The notes under the pieces are model-generated. The model worked only from the letters and a program-made list of their open reading frames with translations, was not told the origin of the DNA and made no database searches. A stretch of DNA of 64,000 bases from Sandaracinaceae bacterium (lineage in GTDB: Bacteria > Myxococcota_A > Polyangia > Polyangiales > JADJQN01), in contig JADJQN010000003.1 of the NCBI GenBank assembly GCA_016712745.1, positions 62,001-126,000 of the forward strand, given 5' to 3'. The position numbers and the translations under genes were made by a program. Shown here piece by piece: positions 26,498 through 34,677 of the stretch. Position 1 is the first letter of the stretch, and each line of letters opens with the position of its first letter.

Positions 26498-27181
26498 TCA
26501 CTCTTCTTTGACGAGCATGTAGCCGATGCCGCGAACGGTTTTGATTCGCGTCGGTGCCTTCGGATCGTCGTCGAGCTTCTGGCGCAAGTGCGAGATGTGC
26601 ACATCCACGGTGCGCTCGCCGACGATGGTATCGCTTCGCCCTGCGAGATCGAGCAACGCATCGCGCGGCACGACGCGACCTGCGCGGCGCGCCAAGGCGA
26701 GCAGCAGATCGAACTCGATGCCCGTAAGATCGATGAGGTGGGCGCCCCGCGTGACGCGACGCGCTTCGACGTCGAGCTGCAAATCGCCAACGCCGATCTT
26801 TTCATTGGCACCGTCGGGCATCGCGCGGCGCAGTACCGCGCGGATTCGCGCCAGAAGCTCGCGAGGACTGAAGGGCTTGGCGACGTAATCGTCGGCACCG
26901 AGCTCTAGTCCGACGACGCGATCCGTTTCGTCCCCACGCGCGGTGAGCATCACAACGGGCACGCGACTCTTCTGGCGAATGCGGCGACAAACTTCAAGGC
27001 CGTCGATGCCTGGCATCATCACATCCAACAAGACCACATCGAAAGCGCCCCTCTCAAGTGCAAGAAGCCCCCGGGCTCCGTCGAGCTCATGTTCGACGGA
27101 GATCCCGTGAGGTTGCAGGTACGACGTGAGCAGCTCGGATAAGCGAGCGTCATCGTCGATCAGTAGGGCACGCAGCGACAT
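26498..27181 (-). CDS. OmpR-family response regulator (CpxR/RstA-like)
   Basis: 227 residues from the ATG at 27181, whose AGAGG lies six bases upstream. An ATG six bases earlier is too close to that site. The receiver domain has acidic pocket DDD (9-11), phospho-acceptor Asp53 in LLDVMMPG and Lys in KPFSPRE. The C-terminal winged helix has RTVDVHISHLRQKL and RTV-type recognition residues, ending in VRGIGYMLV. It overlaps the kinase start region. It probably regulates its own operon and envelope genes. Confidence 0.95.
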   Translation of the reverse strand: MSLRALLIDDDARLSELLTSYLQPHGISVEHELDGARGLLALERGAFDVVLLDVMMPGIDGLEVCRRIRQKSRVPVVMLTARGDETDRVVGLELGADDYVAKPFSPRELLARIRAVLRRAMPDGANEKIGVGDLQLDVEARRVTRGAHLIDLTGIEFDLLLALARRAGRVVPRDALLDLAGRSDTIVGERTVDVHISHLRQKLDDDPKAPTRIKTVRGIGYMLVKEE

Positions 27182-27193
27182 GTTCATCCTCTA

Positions 27194-27442
27194 TCACAAG
27201 TGGGCGACGGTGGGTGCTGCTGGCGCAGTCGACGCCGGTGCCGTGGGCGCGGCAGGCGGGGCAGCATGGCGGGCTGCATCTACACAGCTACGGGCAAACT
27301 CATTCATCAACTCGGCTTTGCGCGATTGGAAATGGTCGGCACGAAAGTGAGCGCCGTGCCGCGCCATGTGCGCGAACCCCGATCCAAAGCCGAGCACAAC
27401 ACCGAGCACCAACAAACCGCGACCGATTCTTCGTCCAAACAT
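27194..27442 (-). CDS. small membrane/secreted protein of the Cpx-like operon
   Basis: 82 residues from the ATG at 27442 with a perfect GGAGGA ribosome site. One hydrophobic segment (GLLVLGVVLGFGSGFAHMA) is followed by a His/Arg-rich part (RHGAHFRADHF) and an Ala/Pro/Thr tail. It lies 12 bp upstream of the response regulator and 35 bp after the broken sensor gene, so it belongs to the same operon. The His cluster is compatible with metal binding. No family was recognised. Confidence 0.7.
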   Translation of the reverse strand: MFGRRIGRGLLVLGVVLGFGSGFAHMARHGAHFRADHFQSRKAELMNEFARSCVDAARHAAPPAAPTAPASTAPAAPTVAHL

Positions 27443-27477
27443 GGTTCCTCCTTGAGAGTCCGTTTTTTTTGAATCGA

Positions 27478-28021
27478 CTACATGCGATAGGGGCCCATGC
27501 CGGGTCCGCCTCGAATTTCCCGAGTAAGGACGCAAGTTCCTTTCGCTGATCTGGCGTGAGTGCGTCGTGCACGCGACCGAGGGCGCTCTTGAACACCACG
27601 CGCACCTTCACGAGCGCGTCGTCATGACGCGTGAAGACAGCGTCAACTGCGTTCTCGTCGAAGACTTCTCCGCTGATCGCACGAGCCACGTCGTCGCGTG
27701 TTGCTTTCCATTCGCCGCGCGCACTTTCAACTCCGCGCGCACTTCATCGAACGCTTGCGCGATTACTTTCTCTTGTCCCGGCGTCGTATCGAGGCGCGAG
27801 GAGAGCCAACGCAAGACGCCGCGCTTCATGCCAAAGCCGTCGCCGCCGCGAGAACCTCTATCGTCACGATCCGATGGCACGCCGTCTGCCCCAAAGCCGC
27901 GTCCGCCGCCGTGCCAGCCCCCACCATGCCAGCCCCCGTAGCCACGGTACGCCCAGCCGCGGTGTCGCCGCGTCGCGATCAGAGCCACTAAGCACGCGCC
28001 GCCAATCAAAAACCCAATCAT
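27478..28021 (-). pseudogene. Spy/CpxP-like periplasmic metal-sensor gene with two frameshifts
   Basis: Starts at ATG 28021 (AAGGAG eight bases upstream). Frame A encodes an N-terminal helix (MIGFLIGGACLVALIATRR), a Gly/His/Trp-rich region, then LDTTPGQEKVIAQAFDEV. Near 27735 homology-like sequence switches frame (EWKATRDDVARAISGEVFDE) and continues to DALTPDQRKELASLL. Near 27515 it switches again to end GGPGMGPYRM at the TAG 27478-27480. The length, 544 bp, is consistent with two single-base deletions. The intact family senses metals or misfolded protein in the periplasm ahead of two-component genes. Either a true pseudogene or two assembly/sequencing indels. Confidence 0.75.
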
Positions 28022-28027
28022 GTTCAT

Positions 28028-28385
28028 TTCTCCTTCAGCGGCGATTCGCCCGCCGTGAGAATGAACCTGCGACCCGATTGTGAAGCCCCTACCTCGCCCA
28101 CTGTAAAGAAGTGTTTCCCCGAAATGGGGACGTTCCCCTTTTTCCGCCAGCGCTAGGAAATGGGGACGTTCCCCTTTTTCCGTCAGCGCTAGGACTTCTG
28201 GGGATTCGCGCTTCCTGGTCTCGGCGAGGAAGAAAAGGGGAACGTCCCCTTTTACTCGGCGAGGAAGAAAAGGGGAACGTCCCCTTTTGAGTGCGTGGCC
28301 GTGGTCGCCGCAAAGCGCGTATTCGTTGCGAGCGCGCCGGACGATCATCTCCCTCAGTCACTCTATATCCGGTAGTCTTCGCACC
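28028..28385. repeat. intergenic cluster of four GGGGAC palindromes in two inverted tandem pairs
   Basis: No gene is supported in this 358 bp. GGGGACGTTCCCC occurs at 28126-28138 and 28162-28174 within a 36 bp tandem unit that also includes TTTTTCCGYCAGCGCTAGGA. Its reverse complement GGGGAACGTCCCC occurs at 28237-28249 and 28272-28284 within a 35 bp unit that includes CTCGGCGAGGAAGAAAA. The mosaic of paired, inverted palindromes resembles REP/BIME elements. It lies between divergent transcription units, the Cpx-like operon and the lipoprotein at 28386. Confidence 0.85.
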
Positions 28386-28949
28386 ATGAACCTTCACGCG
28401 CGCGCCTCGACCATGCCTTTCATTCTTGTCGCTCTCGCAGCTTGCGGCGGCTCTCAGCCCAACGTGAACTTCGCGAACGGCGAAGGCAGCATGCACTGGC
28501 AGTTCGAGCGCATTGCGCGACCGGCGCTAGAAGAAGGCGTGCAGGCACAGCACGTCTTGCTCGAAATCCGTGACCCAAGTGGCTCACGCACAATCGACAC
28601 CCACATCACCGAGAACAACTGCGTTGAAGCCCAGCCGGGAGGCGCCGAAGTCCGCATGCGTGCGCGTTGCTGGTGGTCCAATTCCGGCGCCGAAGCAGAA
28701 GTGTTCGAAGTCGAAGAAGACGAGTGTGCACTTCGCACGCGCGTTTTGAGCGATGGCGCAGCCGCTGAAACTCCCAATGCCACCGATTGGAATGTGCTCG
28801 AGAGCGTGCCGTGTCCGCCGCGCGCCGACCTCCCGCCTCCCCCGCCGCCGCCAACCGAAGAAGCTGCACAGGTCGATCCGGCCGCCGCATCCACCGCGGA
28901 ATCGAGCGCGGCAACGAGCGCCCCGGCCGCGCAGCCTGCAGCTCACTAG
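28386..28949 (+). CDS. hypothetical lipoprotein with Pro/Ala-rich tail
   Basis: 187 residues from the ATG at 28386. The signal peptide ends in LAAC (lipid Cys18). A beta-rich body of about 115 residues (HWQFERIARPALEEGV, HVLLEIRDPSGSRTIDTHI) contains several cysteines that could pair. The C-terminus is a low-complexity PPPPPP then Ala/Ser/Thr stretch, probably a flexible surface tail. No family was recognised. Confidence 0.72.
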   Translation: MNLHARASTMPFILVALAACGGSQPNVNFANGEGSMHWQFERIARPALEEGVQAQHVLLEIRDPSGSRTIDTHITENNCVEAQPGGAEVRMRARCWWSNSGAEAEVFEVEEDECALRTRVLSDGAAAETPNATDWNVLESVPCPPRADLPPPPPPPTEEAAQVDPAAASTAESSAATSAPAAQPAAH

Positions 28950-28951
28950 GC

Positions 28952-29410
28952 GTGGGCGCAGGGAAGAAAAACTCCCTTCCTGTCTTCACCGGCGAGCCAC
29001 CTCGTTCGCCACCCACCGTCGACGATGCGCGTCAGGGCCTCGGTGGTCGCGCGCAAACCACGAACGAAGCTGGGCTCGCCGTCCGTCTGTCCAGCGGCAC
29101 GCTGGGCATCGTCGTCTTTGCGTCGGGCGATACCTTTGACGTCTGCACAAAGGACGGCCGCTTTCATCGCACAGTGAAGGAAAGCGTGACGCACGTCGAT
29201 GCAGCGCTTCCGACCGAGCTAGTGGAAATTGCCGCCGACGCCCGAACCTTCGCGTCGATGCAAGAACAGCAACGCATCCGCTATCAAAGCCCCCGCCGCG
29301 AGATACGCGAAGGATTGCTCATCGAGAAATGTCGTTATGGAGCACTCGTGCTGAACGAAGACCAGAAGGTTCTCGCCATCAGCTTTCGTCGTATCTGGCC
29401 CATCGCGTAA
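28952..29410 (+). CDS. hypothetical cytoplasmic protein
   Basis: 152 residues from a GTG two bases after the preceding stop; this start is tentative. No signal or membrane segment is visible. A mixed alpha/beta sequence has conserved-looking segments GTLGIVVFASGDTFDVCTKD and EKCRYGALVLNEDQKVLAIS. It is probably co-transcribed with the upstream lipoprotein. No family was recognised. Confidence 0.6.
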   Translation: MGAGKKNSLPVFTGEPPRSPPTVDDARQGLGGRAQTTNEAGLAVRLSSGTLGIVVFASGDTFDVCTKDGRFHRTVKESVTHVDAALPTELVEIAADARTFASMQEQQRIRYQSPRREIREGLLIEKCRYGALVLNEDQKVLAISFRRIWPIA

Positions 29411-29422
29411 CGACAACAACGC

Positions 29423-30016
29423 TCACTCGCCGTGCAGCACACGCTTCACGAGATCGAAATCGTCCTCGTCGACTGCACCCACGCGCACGCAGCGGATCTT
29501 ATTCGCGGGGTCGACGAATACGTGGATCGGAATACTAGCGCCGGGATCCAGACCGAGCGCTGCGAGAAGCGCTGGAATGGCCCCCGCATCCGACAGACGT
29601 GCGCTGCCTCGCGCTTCCGCGTGCGCCACTACGAACTGATCAACATCGGATTGCGCCTGGTCGACAGAGAGAAATTGAAGGTCGGCGGGAGAGCCTTCCG
29701 CTGCCAGACGGTCTCGAAAACCGGCAATCCGCGCAAACTCCTCAACGCAGGGACGGCACCAGGTCGCCCACACATTGATCCAGCGCCAGCGTCCCGGAGT
29801 CGCCGCGGCGAGCGAGTGCCCTTCCGACAGCGGCGGCGTCGACATGGGACGCGCTTGATCGGCGTGCGCGTACACATCGCAGAATGCGTCGAGGGGTCGC
29901 TGATGCTCGTTCGCCATCACGGCATTTACCCGCGACGATGAGGCGGCGGGCGCCGGCGCTGCGTCATCGGAACACGCGGCCGTCAGCAAAAGCACACTCG
30001 CGAGAGCCCAACGCAT
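29423..30016 (-). CDS. TlpA/ResA-like thioredoxin lipoprotein
   Basis: 197 residues from the ATG at 30016, which overlaps the preceding stop (TGATG). Lipobox LTAAC (Cys15). The thioredoxin fold has WCRPC (Cys87, Cys90) in WINVWATWCRPCVEEF, and a cis-Pro region SIPIHVFVDP. A periplasmic thiol-disulphide reductase or donor is predicted. It is the third gene of an operon with the VKOR-thioredoxin fusion and an OmpA-like protein. TlpA-type proteins often reduce apocytochromes or copper-site proteins, but no cytochrome gene lies nearby. Confidence 0.9.
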   Translation of the reverse strand: MRWALASVLLLTAACSDDAAPAPAASSSRVNAVMANEHQRPLDAFCDVYAHADQARPMSTPPLSEGHSLAAATPGRWRWINVWATWCRPCVEEFARIAGFRDRLAAEGSPADLQFLSVDQAQSDVDQFVVAHAEARGSARLSDAGAIPALLAALGLDPGASIPIHVFVDPANKIRCVRVGAVDEDDFDLVKRVLHGE

Positions 30017-30714
30017 CACAGCGTGCAATCGATCCAAGCGATAAAGGCGCTGCGATTGATATCGTCCGGCGTGCACTCGCCGGTGCCGCTGCGCTGCCAC
30101 GAACAGAACTGAGTGTTCAGCTGCGCGAATTCTTCGCCAAGCCACAAGAGACCAACTTCGCGGTCCAAATCGGGATCATTGAAGGTGCGCAAATGGCTCA
30201 TCACAGCCTCGGCGCGAGCGCGCGAAAGGTCGCGATTGTGCTCGACGTTGCCTTCCGGTGAAGCGCGCGAAACCACGAAGAAGTAGCTCGCGCCGCGCTG
30301 TTCAGCGAAGAGGCGGCTGATCAGGTCGCGGTCGCTCTGGTCGAGCGTCGAGCCGTCTCGCTCAAACTCGATGATTCCGGCGCGTTGCGCGAGAGGATTG
30401 AAGAGCGCGTTGAAATCGTCGCCACTCATGGTCGCGACGTTTCGCGCCTCCACGGGTTGGCAACCACGCACGCCAGCGCCCGACCCGAGCAAGCCGCAGC
30501 TCTGCAGAACGCGACGCAAGACGCGGCGTAAATCGCCATTGCAATAGCCTTCGTCGGCCGCGGCCGCGACCGCAACACGTTGCGAGGCGTCCACGGGCGC
30601 AGATTCGGATTGGGCGAGGCGCGCTTTGGCGCCCGACACCCACGTGGCGACCATGATCGTCGGTATCGACAAAAGGACTAGCCCAACAACGGCGGCGAGA
30701 ATCGTGCGCGGCAT
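30016..30714 (-). CDS. OmpA-like (peptidoglycan-associating) membrane-anchored protein
   Basis: 232 residues. An N-terminal helix (LAAVVGLVLLSIPTIMVATW) anchors a periplasmic domain. A C-terminal OmpA-like segment follows: GSTLDQSDRDLISRLF, VSRASPEGNVEHNRDLSRAR, AEAVMSHLR. Six or more cysteines (CNGDL, SCGLL, RGCQP, FCSWQ, ECTPD, DCTL) suggest structural disulphides, which fits its place between two disulphide-exchange genes and could make it their substrate. It overlaps both neighbours by one base. Confidence 0.78.
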   Translation of the reverse strand: MPRTILAAVVGLVLLSIPTIMVATWVSGAKARLAQSESAPVDASQRVAVAAAADEGYCNGDLRRVLRRVLQSCGLLGSGAGVRGCQPVEARNVATMSGDDFNALFNPLAQRAGIIEFERDGSTLDQSDRDLISRLFAEQRGASYFFVVSRASPEGNVEHNRDLSRARAEAVMSHLRTFNDPDLDREVGLLWLGEEFAQLNTQFCSWQRSGTGECTPDDINRSAFIAWIDCTL

Positions 30715-31982
30715 CAGCGTGCTCCTCCGCGACGCTCGAGCATATGCGAGAGCGCGTAGTCCATCCCGAGATCCGAATCCTCATCGCAAAGCTTCACGCC
30801 GCCAACAAAGAGCTGCGGCGTTAGCACTTGAAGATGATTGTTCACTGCCCATCGCAACGAGCGGCTGAGCTTGTTGCGAATCGCGGCGGTGCCGATGCAC
30901 GACGACAACTGCGGGAAGCGCTCCCGAACCAAGCGCGTCGCCGCCGCGGGATCGTGAGATGCCGCTTCACGAATACGATCCTGTTCCGCAAATGCCCAAT
31001 CGAGCACTTCGCGCGCGTTGTCACCGGCACACAGAACCGCTTCGCTTACCGTACACGCGCCGGGATGCTCAGCGCGCGAGAGCATCCAGTTGCACGTGTT
31101 ATCAAGTGGGAAAAGCACCGCTTTGCGGGAGAGCCGCGGCGCCAAGCCCGATGCCTGTAGCCGTTGCTCGAAGGCTTTGCACGAGGGACAAAGCGGATCG
31201 AGAACCTCAATCGCCTCGGTAGCTCCGGGCGATCCCGGATCGATCGAAACCATGATGCCCTGCGGATCGCCTTGATGCTCGAGCGCTCCGCACTGACCGA
31301 TGTAGCGTTCGTAGTTCGGCAACGTCGATGCATAAACAACCACCGGTACGAACACGAACGCAATGCCGAGCACAAACGCGCCCGCCAATGCCGGGAACGA
31401 GATCGGTTTGTCCATACGCGGATCGTACACATCGGCCGGAACGGTTTCATCGGCAGGGCCGCCAGTGCCCCGAGCCGCTTGCAACTTCGCTGACGCCGAA
31501 CGCGCCATCATCGCGCCAACAAATACAACGAGACTCGACACATAAATGCCGATGCACAACTTGCACGCGGCGCCCAGCTTCGTGAACGAGATGAAGCCCA
31601 TCACGAGCGACGTAATCAAGGGCAGCGCCGTCGCGAGCAGCAAGAACATGGTCCCGCGTCGGTCGCCATTGCGCTTCGTGATCATCAAGTAGATCGCCCA
31701 GAACGCGATAAACGCGAAGACCGACATCGCTGGCATCGAGACCGGCACGCCGCCCCACACCGACGAGCGCATCACGGACGAGTACGGACTCATCAACGTC
31801 ACGTGGCACCCGGTGCCTGCGGCTTCCGGCCGCCCCGCGATGCCAGGGATGAAGGAGCAATGCAGATCATGTGTCTGCCGATCCAGGTGCTCCGCGAAGT
31901 CGTATGTGGAGAAGCTCGCGAAGAACATTCCGAGAGCGGCTCCAACGAGCACAACGATCAAGCCGGTTGCGCGCGTCTTCAC
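30714..31982 (-). CDS. VKOR-thioredoxin fusion, disulphide-forming protein
   Basis: 422 residues, GTG start with AGGTGA upstream. Four or five transmembrane helices carry the VKOR cysteines: loop Cys42 and Cys59, the segment SPYSSV, and the CKLC redox centre (140-143). A further helix (about 198-220) leads to a DsbA/thioredoxin-like domain with CPSC (265-268) and a cis-Pro context LTPQLFVGG. VKOR homologues fused to thioredoxin oxidise periplasmic cysteines and pass electrons to quinone, replacing DsbA/DsbB. First gene of the three-gene operon. Confidence 0.93.
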   Translation of the reverse strand: MKTRATGLIVVLVGAALGMFFASFSTYDFAEHLDRQTHDLHCSFIPGIAGRPEAAGTGCHVTLMSPYSSVMRSSVWGGVPVSMPAMSVFAFIAFWAIYLMITKRNGDRRGTMFLLLATALPLITSLVMGFISFTKLGAACKLCIGIYVSSLVVFVGAMMARSASAKLQAARGTGGPADETVPADVYDPRMDKPISFPALAGAFVLGIAFVFVPVVVYASTLPNYERYIGQCGALEHQGDPQGIMVSIDPGSPGATEAIEVLDPLCPSCKAFEQRLQASGLAPRLSRKAVLFPLDNTCNWMLSRAEHPGACTVSEAVLCAGDNAREVLDWAFAEQDRIREAASHDPAAATRLVRERFPQLSSCIGTAAIRNKLSRSLRWAVNNHLQVLTPQLFVGGVKLCDEDSDLGMDYALSHMLERRGGAR

Positions 31983-32009
31983 GTAATCACCTGGTCAGAC
32001 ATGGGTAGG

Positions 32010-32038
32010 GTTTGATCATCCGTACAGGTTACTGTCAA
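32010..32038 (-). promoter_or_regulatory. candidate promoter of the VKOR operon
   Basis: On the minus strand a perfect TTGACA (-35) lies at 32038-32033. The -10 is weak; with a 17 bp spacer it reads TCAAAC at 32015-32010. It sits 28-56 bases upstream of the GTG at 31982. Support is by position and the -35 only. Confidence 0.35.
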
Positions 32039-32184
32039 CAAAACGTTGGCCACAGACGATCTCAAGTACTGGAATCATTGGGAATTGCGGCGGTGGATCG
32101 AGATATGAATGATGGACGCAGCGAAGTCGTCCTACCTAGTGGCGAGGCGACCTTACCTAGGTCATCCTCGCGATGGAGCTAACG

Positions 32185-32856
32185 ATGCGTCGCCTTGGCA
32201 CTTGCTTGGTTCTTCTCCTAGGTCTGTATTCAACCCGCGCCCAGGCGCAGGTAAACGTCGCGCAAACCGTGGCCGACCGCCTTCGCGATGGAACCATCAC
32301 CGTCAGCGACGTGCCCTACGACGGCACGGACGTGCGATGGGGGCGAGCCACCGCGCTCATCGACGCCCGGCCCGACGTGGTCATGCGCATCGTCACGGAT
32401 TACGCCCGTTACGCGGAGTTTTTGCCGCATTTTCGCGTTTCGCGGGTGCTCTCGCAGCGCGGCACGTCGGCGCTCGTCTATCTGGAAGCGGTCGTCATCC
32501 ACAACACGACGACGCTCTGGAGCCAAATGCGCATTCGCCCGCGACCCGACGTCGGCCCGACCCATGTCATCGAGGCCAACATGGATCGCGGCAACGTTGA
32601 TCGCATGGCCGCGCGCTGGGAAGTGACCCCGGTCGACAACGGCCAGCGTACGATTGTTACGTTTCAGTTCATCATCGAGCCGGACGTGCCTTTTCCGGAC
32701 GCAATTATTACCGACCAGACCCTGAGAGCAGCCCGTCGGACTCTCGAATCGCTGCGAACCCGCGTAATCCTTCCGGAATTTGTCGCCCAACCGGCCATTG
32801 GCCCGTCCCCGTCGGCTGCCGCGCTCGCCGCGCCGAGCGGGCCCGCTTGCTCCTAA
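32185..32856 (+). CDS. secreted SRPBCC/START-like protein (polyketide cyclase-type fold)
   Basis: 223 residues from the ATG at 32185, which has GGAGC eight bases upstream; an ATG at 32173 lacks a site. A cleavable signal peptide ends near AQAQ. The remainder matches the helix-grip coenzyme Q-binding/polyketide-cyclase family: VVMRIVTDYARYAEFLPHF (the IxDxxxYxEFLP core), then VEW-like beta strands and a long C-terminal helix. These domains bind hydrophobic ligands. Export to the periplasm suggests lipid or isoprenoid handling. A separate unit upstream of the ATP synthase genes. Confidence 0.82.
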   Translation: MRRLGTCLVLLLGLYSTRAQAQVNVAQTVADRLRDGTITVSDVPYDGTDVRWGRATALIDARPDVVMRIVTDYARYAEFLPHFRVSRVLSQRGTSALVYLEAVVIHNTTTLWSQMRIRPRPDVGPTHVIEANMDRGNVDRMAARWEVTPVDNGQRTIVTFQFIIEPDVPFPDAIITDQTLRAARRTLESLRTRVILPEFVAQPAIGPSPSAAALAAPSGPACS

Positions 32857-32911
32857 CGGAAGCTACTGAAATTCTGGCTCTTTTTGCATTGAATCGGGGC
32901 TTTGCAGGCTC

Positions 32912-32940
32912 TTGACTGCGAGGGGCTCGGCTGCTAGATC
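32912..32940 (+). promoter_or_regulatory. promoter of the atpF'-F-H-A-G operon
   Basis: TTGACT at 32912-32917, then a 17 bp spacer and TAGATC at 32935-32940, about 36 bp upstream of the b' start. Near-consensus sigma-70 spacing. The same architecture (TTGACC, 17 bp, TAGATA) occurs ahead of atpD at 56914, which supports both. Confidence 0.65.
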
Positions 32941-32976
32941 CGCGCGCGCCGAACGGCCCCTACCTTCAGGACGAAA

Positions 32977-33447
32977 ATGGCTCTTTTTACCGCACTTAGC
33001 GCGGTTCTATCCGAGGCGATCATCGACTTGGATGGTACTTTCCTCATCCAACTCGCGATTTTCATCGTCTTGTTCTTCGTTTTGCGGAGCCTTGTCTTCA
33101 AACCGATGATCGCGCTTTTCGCCGCTCGTGAAGCCGCCATCGACGGCGCCCGCGACGAAGCTAAGAAGATGGAAGCCGAAGCCCGCCACAGCACCGGTGG
33201 TTTCGATGAGGCGATTCAGAAGGTTCGCATCAGCGCCAGTGAAGAGCGTGACCGCCTTCGCAACGATGGCTTGAAGCTCGAGCGCACCTTGCTCGAGTCC
33301 GTACGCGTGGAAACCCAAAAGACGATGGACTCGGCGAAGACCACTCTCGAAGGCGAAGCACGCATCGTGCGTAACAAGATGACCACAGACACGCCGGCTC
33401 TCGCAAAGCAAATCGCATCCAAGTTGCTGGGCCGGGAGGTCGCGTGA
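32977..33447 (+). CDS. F0F1 ATP synthase subunit b' (second b-type stalk subunit)
   Basis: 156 residues. A single N-terminal membrane helix (FLIQLAIFIVLFFVLRSLVF) is followed by KPMIALFAAREAAIDGARDEA, the canonical start of the b/b' cytoplasmic helix, then an uninterrupted charged coiled coil. It pairs with the b subunit encoded next to form the heterodimeric peripheral stalk. The TGA overlaps the ATG of atpF (TGATG). Confidence 0.92.
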   Translation: MALFTALSAVLSEAIIDLDGTFLIQLAIFIVLFFVLRSLVFKPMIALFAAREAAIDGARDEAKKMEAEARHSTGGFDEAIQKVRISASEERDRLRNDGLKLERTLLESVRVETQKTMDSAKTTLEGEARIVRNKMTTDTPALAKQIASKLLGREVA

Positions 33448-34115
33448 TGTCCGTGCGTAACCTTTTCTTGATGATCGCGTTCGTAACGTGCGCTGCGTTG
33501 CCAGTGGCAGCAGGTGCGCAGGATCACGATCACGGCGCCGGTGAGAGCGCGAATGACGTCGCAGACTCGCCGGGGCACGAAGACAGCGCACACGAAGGTG
33601 AAGCGCACGAGCACGAAGGCATCAGCGGCACCGGCCTCGCCGCGAGCTTCGTCAACTTCTTCATTCTTCTTGGCATCGTCGTCTACTTGGCGAAGAAGCC
33701 GACGAAAGAGTTCTTGATTTCGCGCCGCGCCAACGTGGTCGATGGGCTCGAGGAAGCAAAGCGTTTGAAGGCGGCTGCCGAAGTGAAGTTCGCCGAGTAC
33801 CAGAAGCGTCTCGCAAACCTCGACAACGAGCTTGCCGATTTGCGCAATGACATCGTGAAATCGGGCGAAGCGGAGCGCGATCGCATCGTTGCCGAAGCCG
33901 AACACAAGGCTGCGCGTTTGCGCCGCGATACGCAGTTCTTGATCGAGCAGCAACTAAAGCAGCTCCGCGTTGATCTTACGCGCGAGACCGTCGAGGCGGC
34001 GATTGCCGCAGCGCAGACGGTCCTCGCAGAGACCACAACCACCACCGATCAAGAGCGCGTCGCACGCGAGTACTTGTCGAAGCTCGTCACTGAGAAGAGC
34101 GAGGCCGCACAATGA
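33447..34115 (+). CDS. atpF: F0F1 ATP synthase subunit b with signal-peptide-like N-terminus and His-rich extension
   Basis: 222 residues from the ATG at 33447. It starts with a signal-peptide-like segment (LFLMIAFVTCAALPVAAGAQ), then about 35 His/Glu/Asp-rich residues (DHDHG, HEGEAHEHEG). The true membrane helix follows (LAASFVNFFILLGIVVYLA), then KKPTKEFLISRR and the stalk coiled coil. The His-rich part would lie in the periplasm. The stop overlaps atpH (ATGA). Signal-bearing b subunits are known from some deltaproteobacterial groups; the His/Glu tract is distinctive. Confidence 0.93.
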   Translation: MSVRNLFLMIAFVTCAALPVAAGAQDHDHGAGESANDVADSPGHEDSAHEGEAHEHEGISGTGLAASFVNFFILLGIVVYLAKKPTKEFLISRRANVVDGLEEAKRLKAAAEVKFAEYQKRLANLDNELADLRNDIVKSGEAERDRIVAEAEHKAARLRRDTQFLIEQQLKQLRVDLTRETVEAAIAAAQTVLAETTTTTDQERVAREYLSKLVTEKSEAAQ

Positions 34116-34648
34116 GCAGCATCGGCAAGCGCTACGCACGCGCGATTCTGGATCTCGCATCGGCGGACAAGTCCGAAGACCGCGTCGGCAAAGAGCTCAC
34201 CGAGCTTTCCAAGATGTGGACCGAGAACGCGAATCTTCGCGTCGTCTTCGAGAACCCGCAGATCACCCCCGTGCAGCGAAAGGCTGTGCTAAACGAGCTT
34301 GTCGCGAAGGCTGCCTTCTCGCCCGTCACCCGCAATCTCTTGATGGTGCTCGTCGACAATCTTCGCGTGAGCGACATTGCCGACATCGCGCGCGTCTATC
34401 AGACCATCGCCGCCGAGCGTGGCGGCAGTGTCAAAGCCGAAGTCACGACCGCCACGGCGTTGCCTGAGGCTTACTACGCCGAGCTCACGCGCACTCTCGA
34501 GAGCGTGACCGGCAAGAAAGTTCAGATTGAGCGCAAGCTCGATCCGTCTCTCATCGCGGGCGTTGTCACACGCGTGGGCGACACAGTATTTGATGGCAGC
34601 TTGAAGAATCGCCTCGGCGAGTTGAAAGACGAACTTCTCGGCGTCTAA
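34112..34648 (+). CDS. atpH: F0F1 ATP synthase subunit delta
   Basis: 178 residues, the normal OSCP/delta length. N-terminal helical bundle (IGKRYARAILDLASADK) and C-terminal part KLDPSLIAGVVTRVGDTVFDGSLKNRL, the family signature near the C-terminus. It links the peripheral stalk to F1. Overlaps atpF by 4 bp. Confidence 0.95.
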   Translation: MSSIGKRYARAILDLASADKSEDRVGKELTELSKMWTENANLRVVFENPQITPVQRKAVLNELVAKAAFSPVTRNLLMVLVDNLRVSDIADIARVYQTIAAERGGSVKAEVTTATALPEAYYAELTRTLESVTGKKVQIERKLDPSLIAGVVTRVGDTVFDGSLKNRLGELKDELLGV

Positions 34649-34677
34649 CAAGACACCGTTCGAAAAAAGGGAAAACG

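Noticed and set aside
27478..28021. Programmed ribosomal frameshift in the sensor gene
   Set aside because: Two separate shifts are needed and no slippery heptamer is evident at either site; random indels are simpler.
28126..28284. Possible short CRISPR array
   Set aside because: Units are tandem with no unique spacers, only two copies in each orientation, and no cas genes are present.
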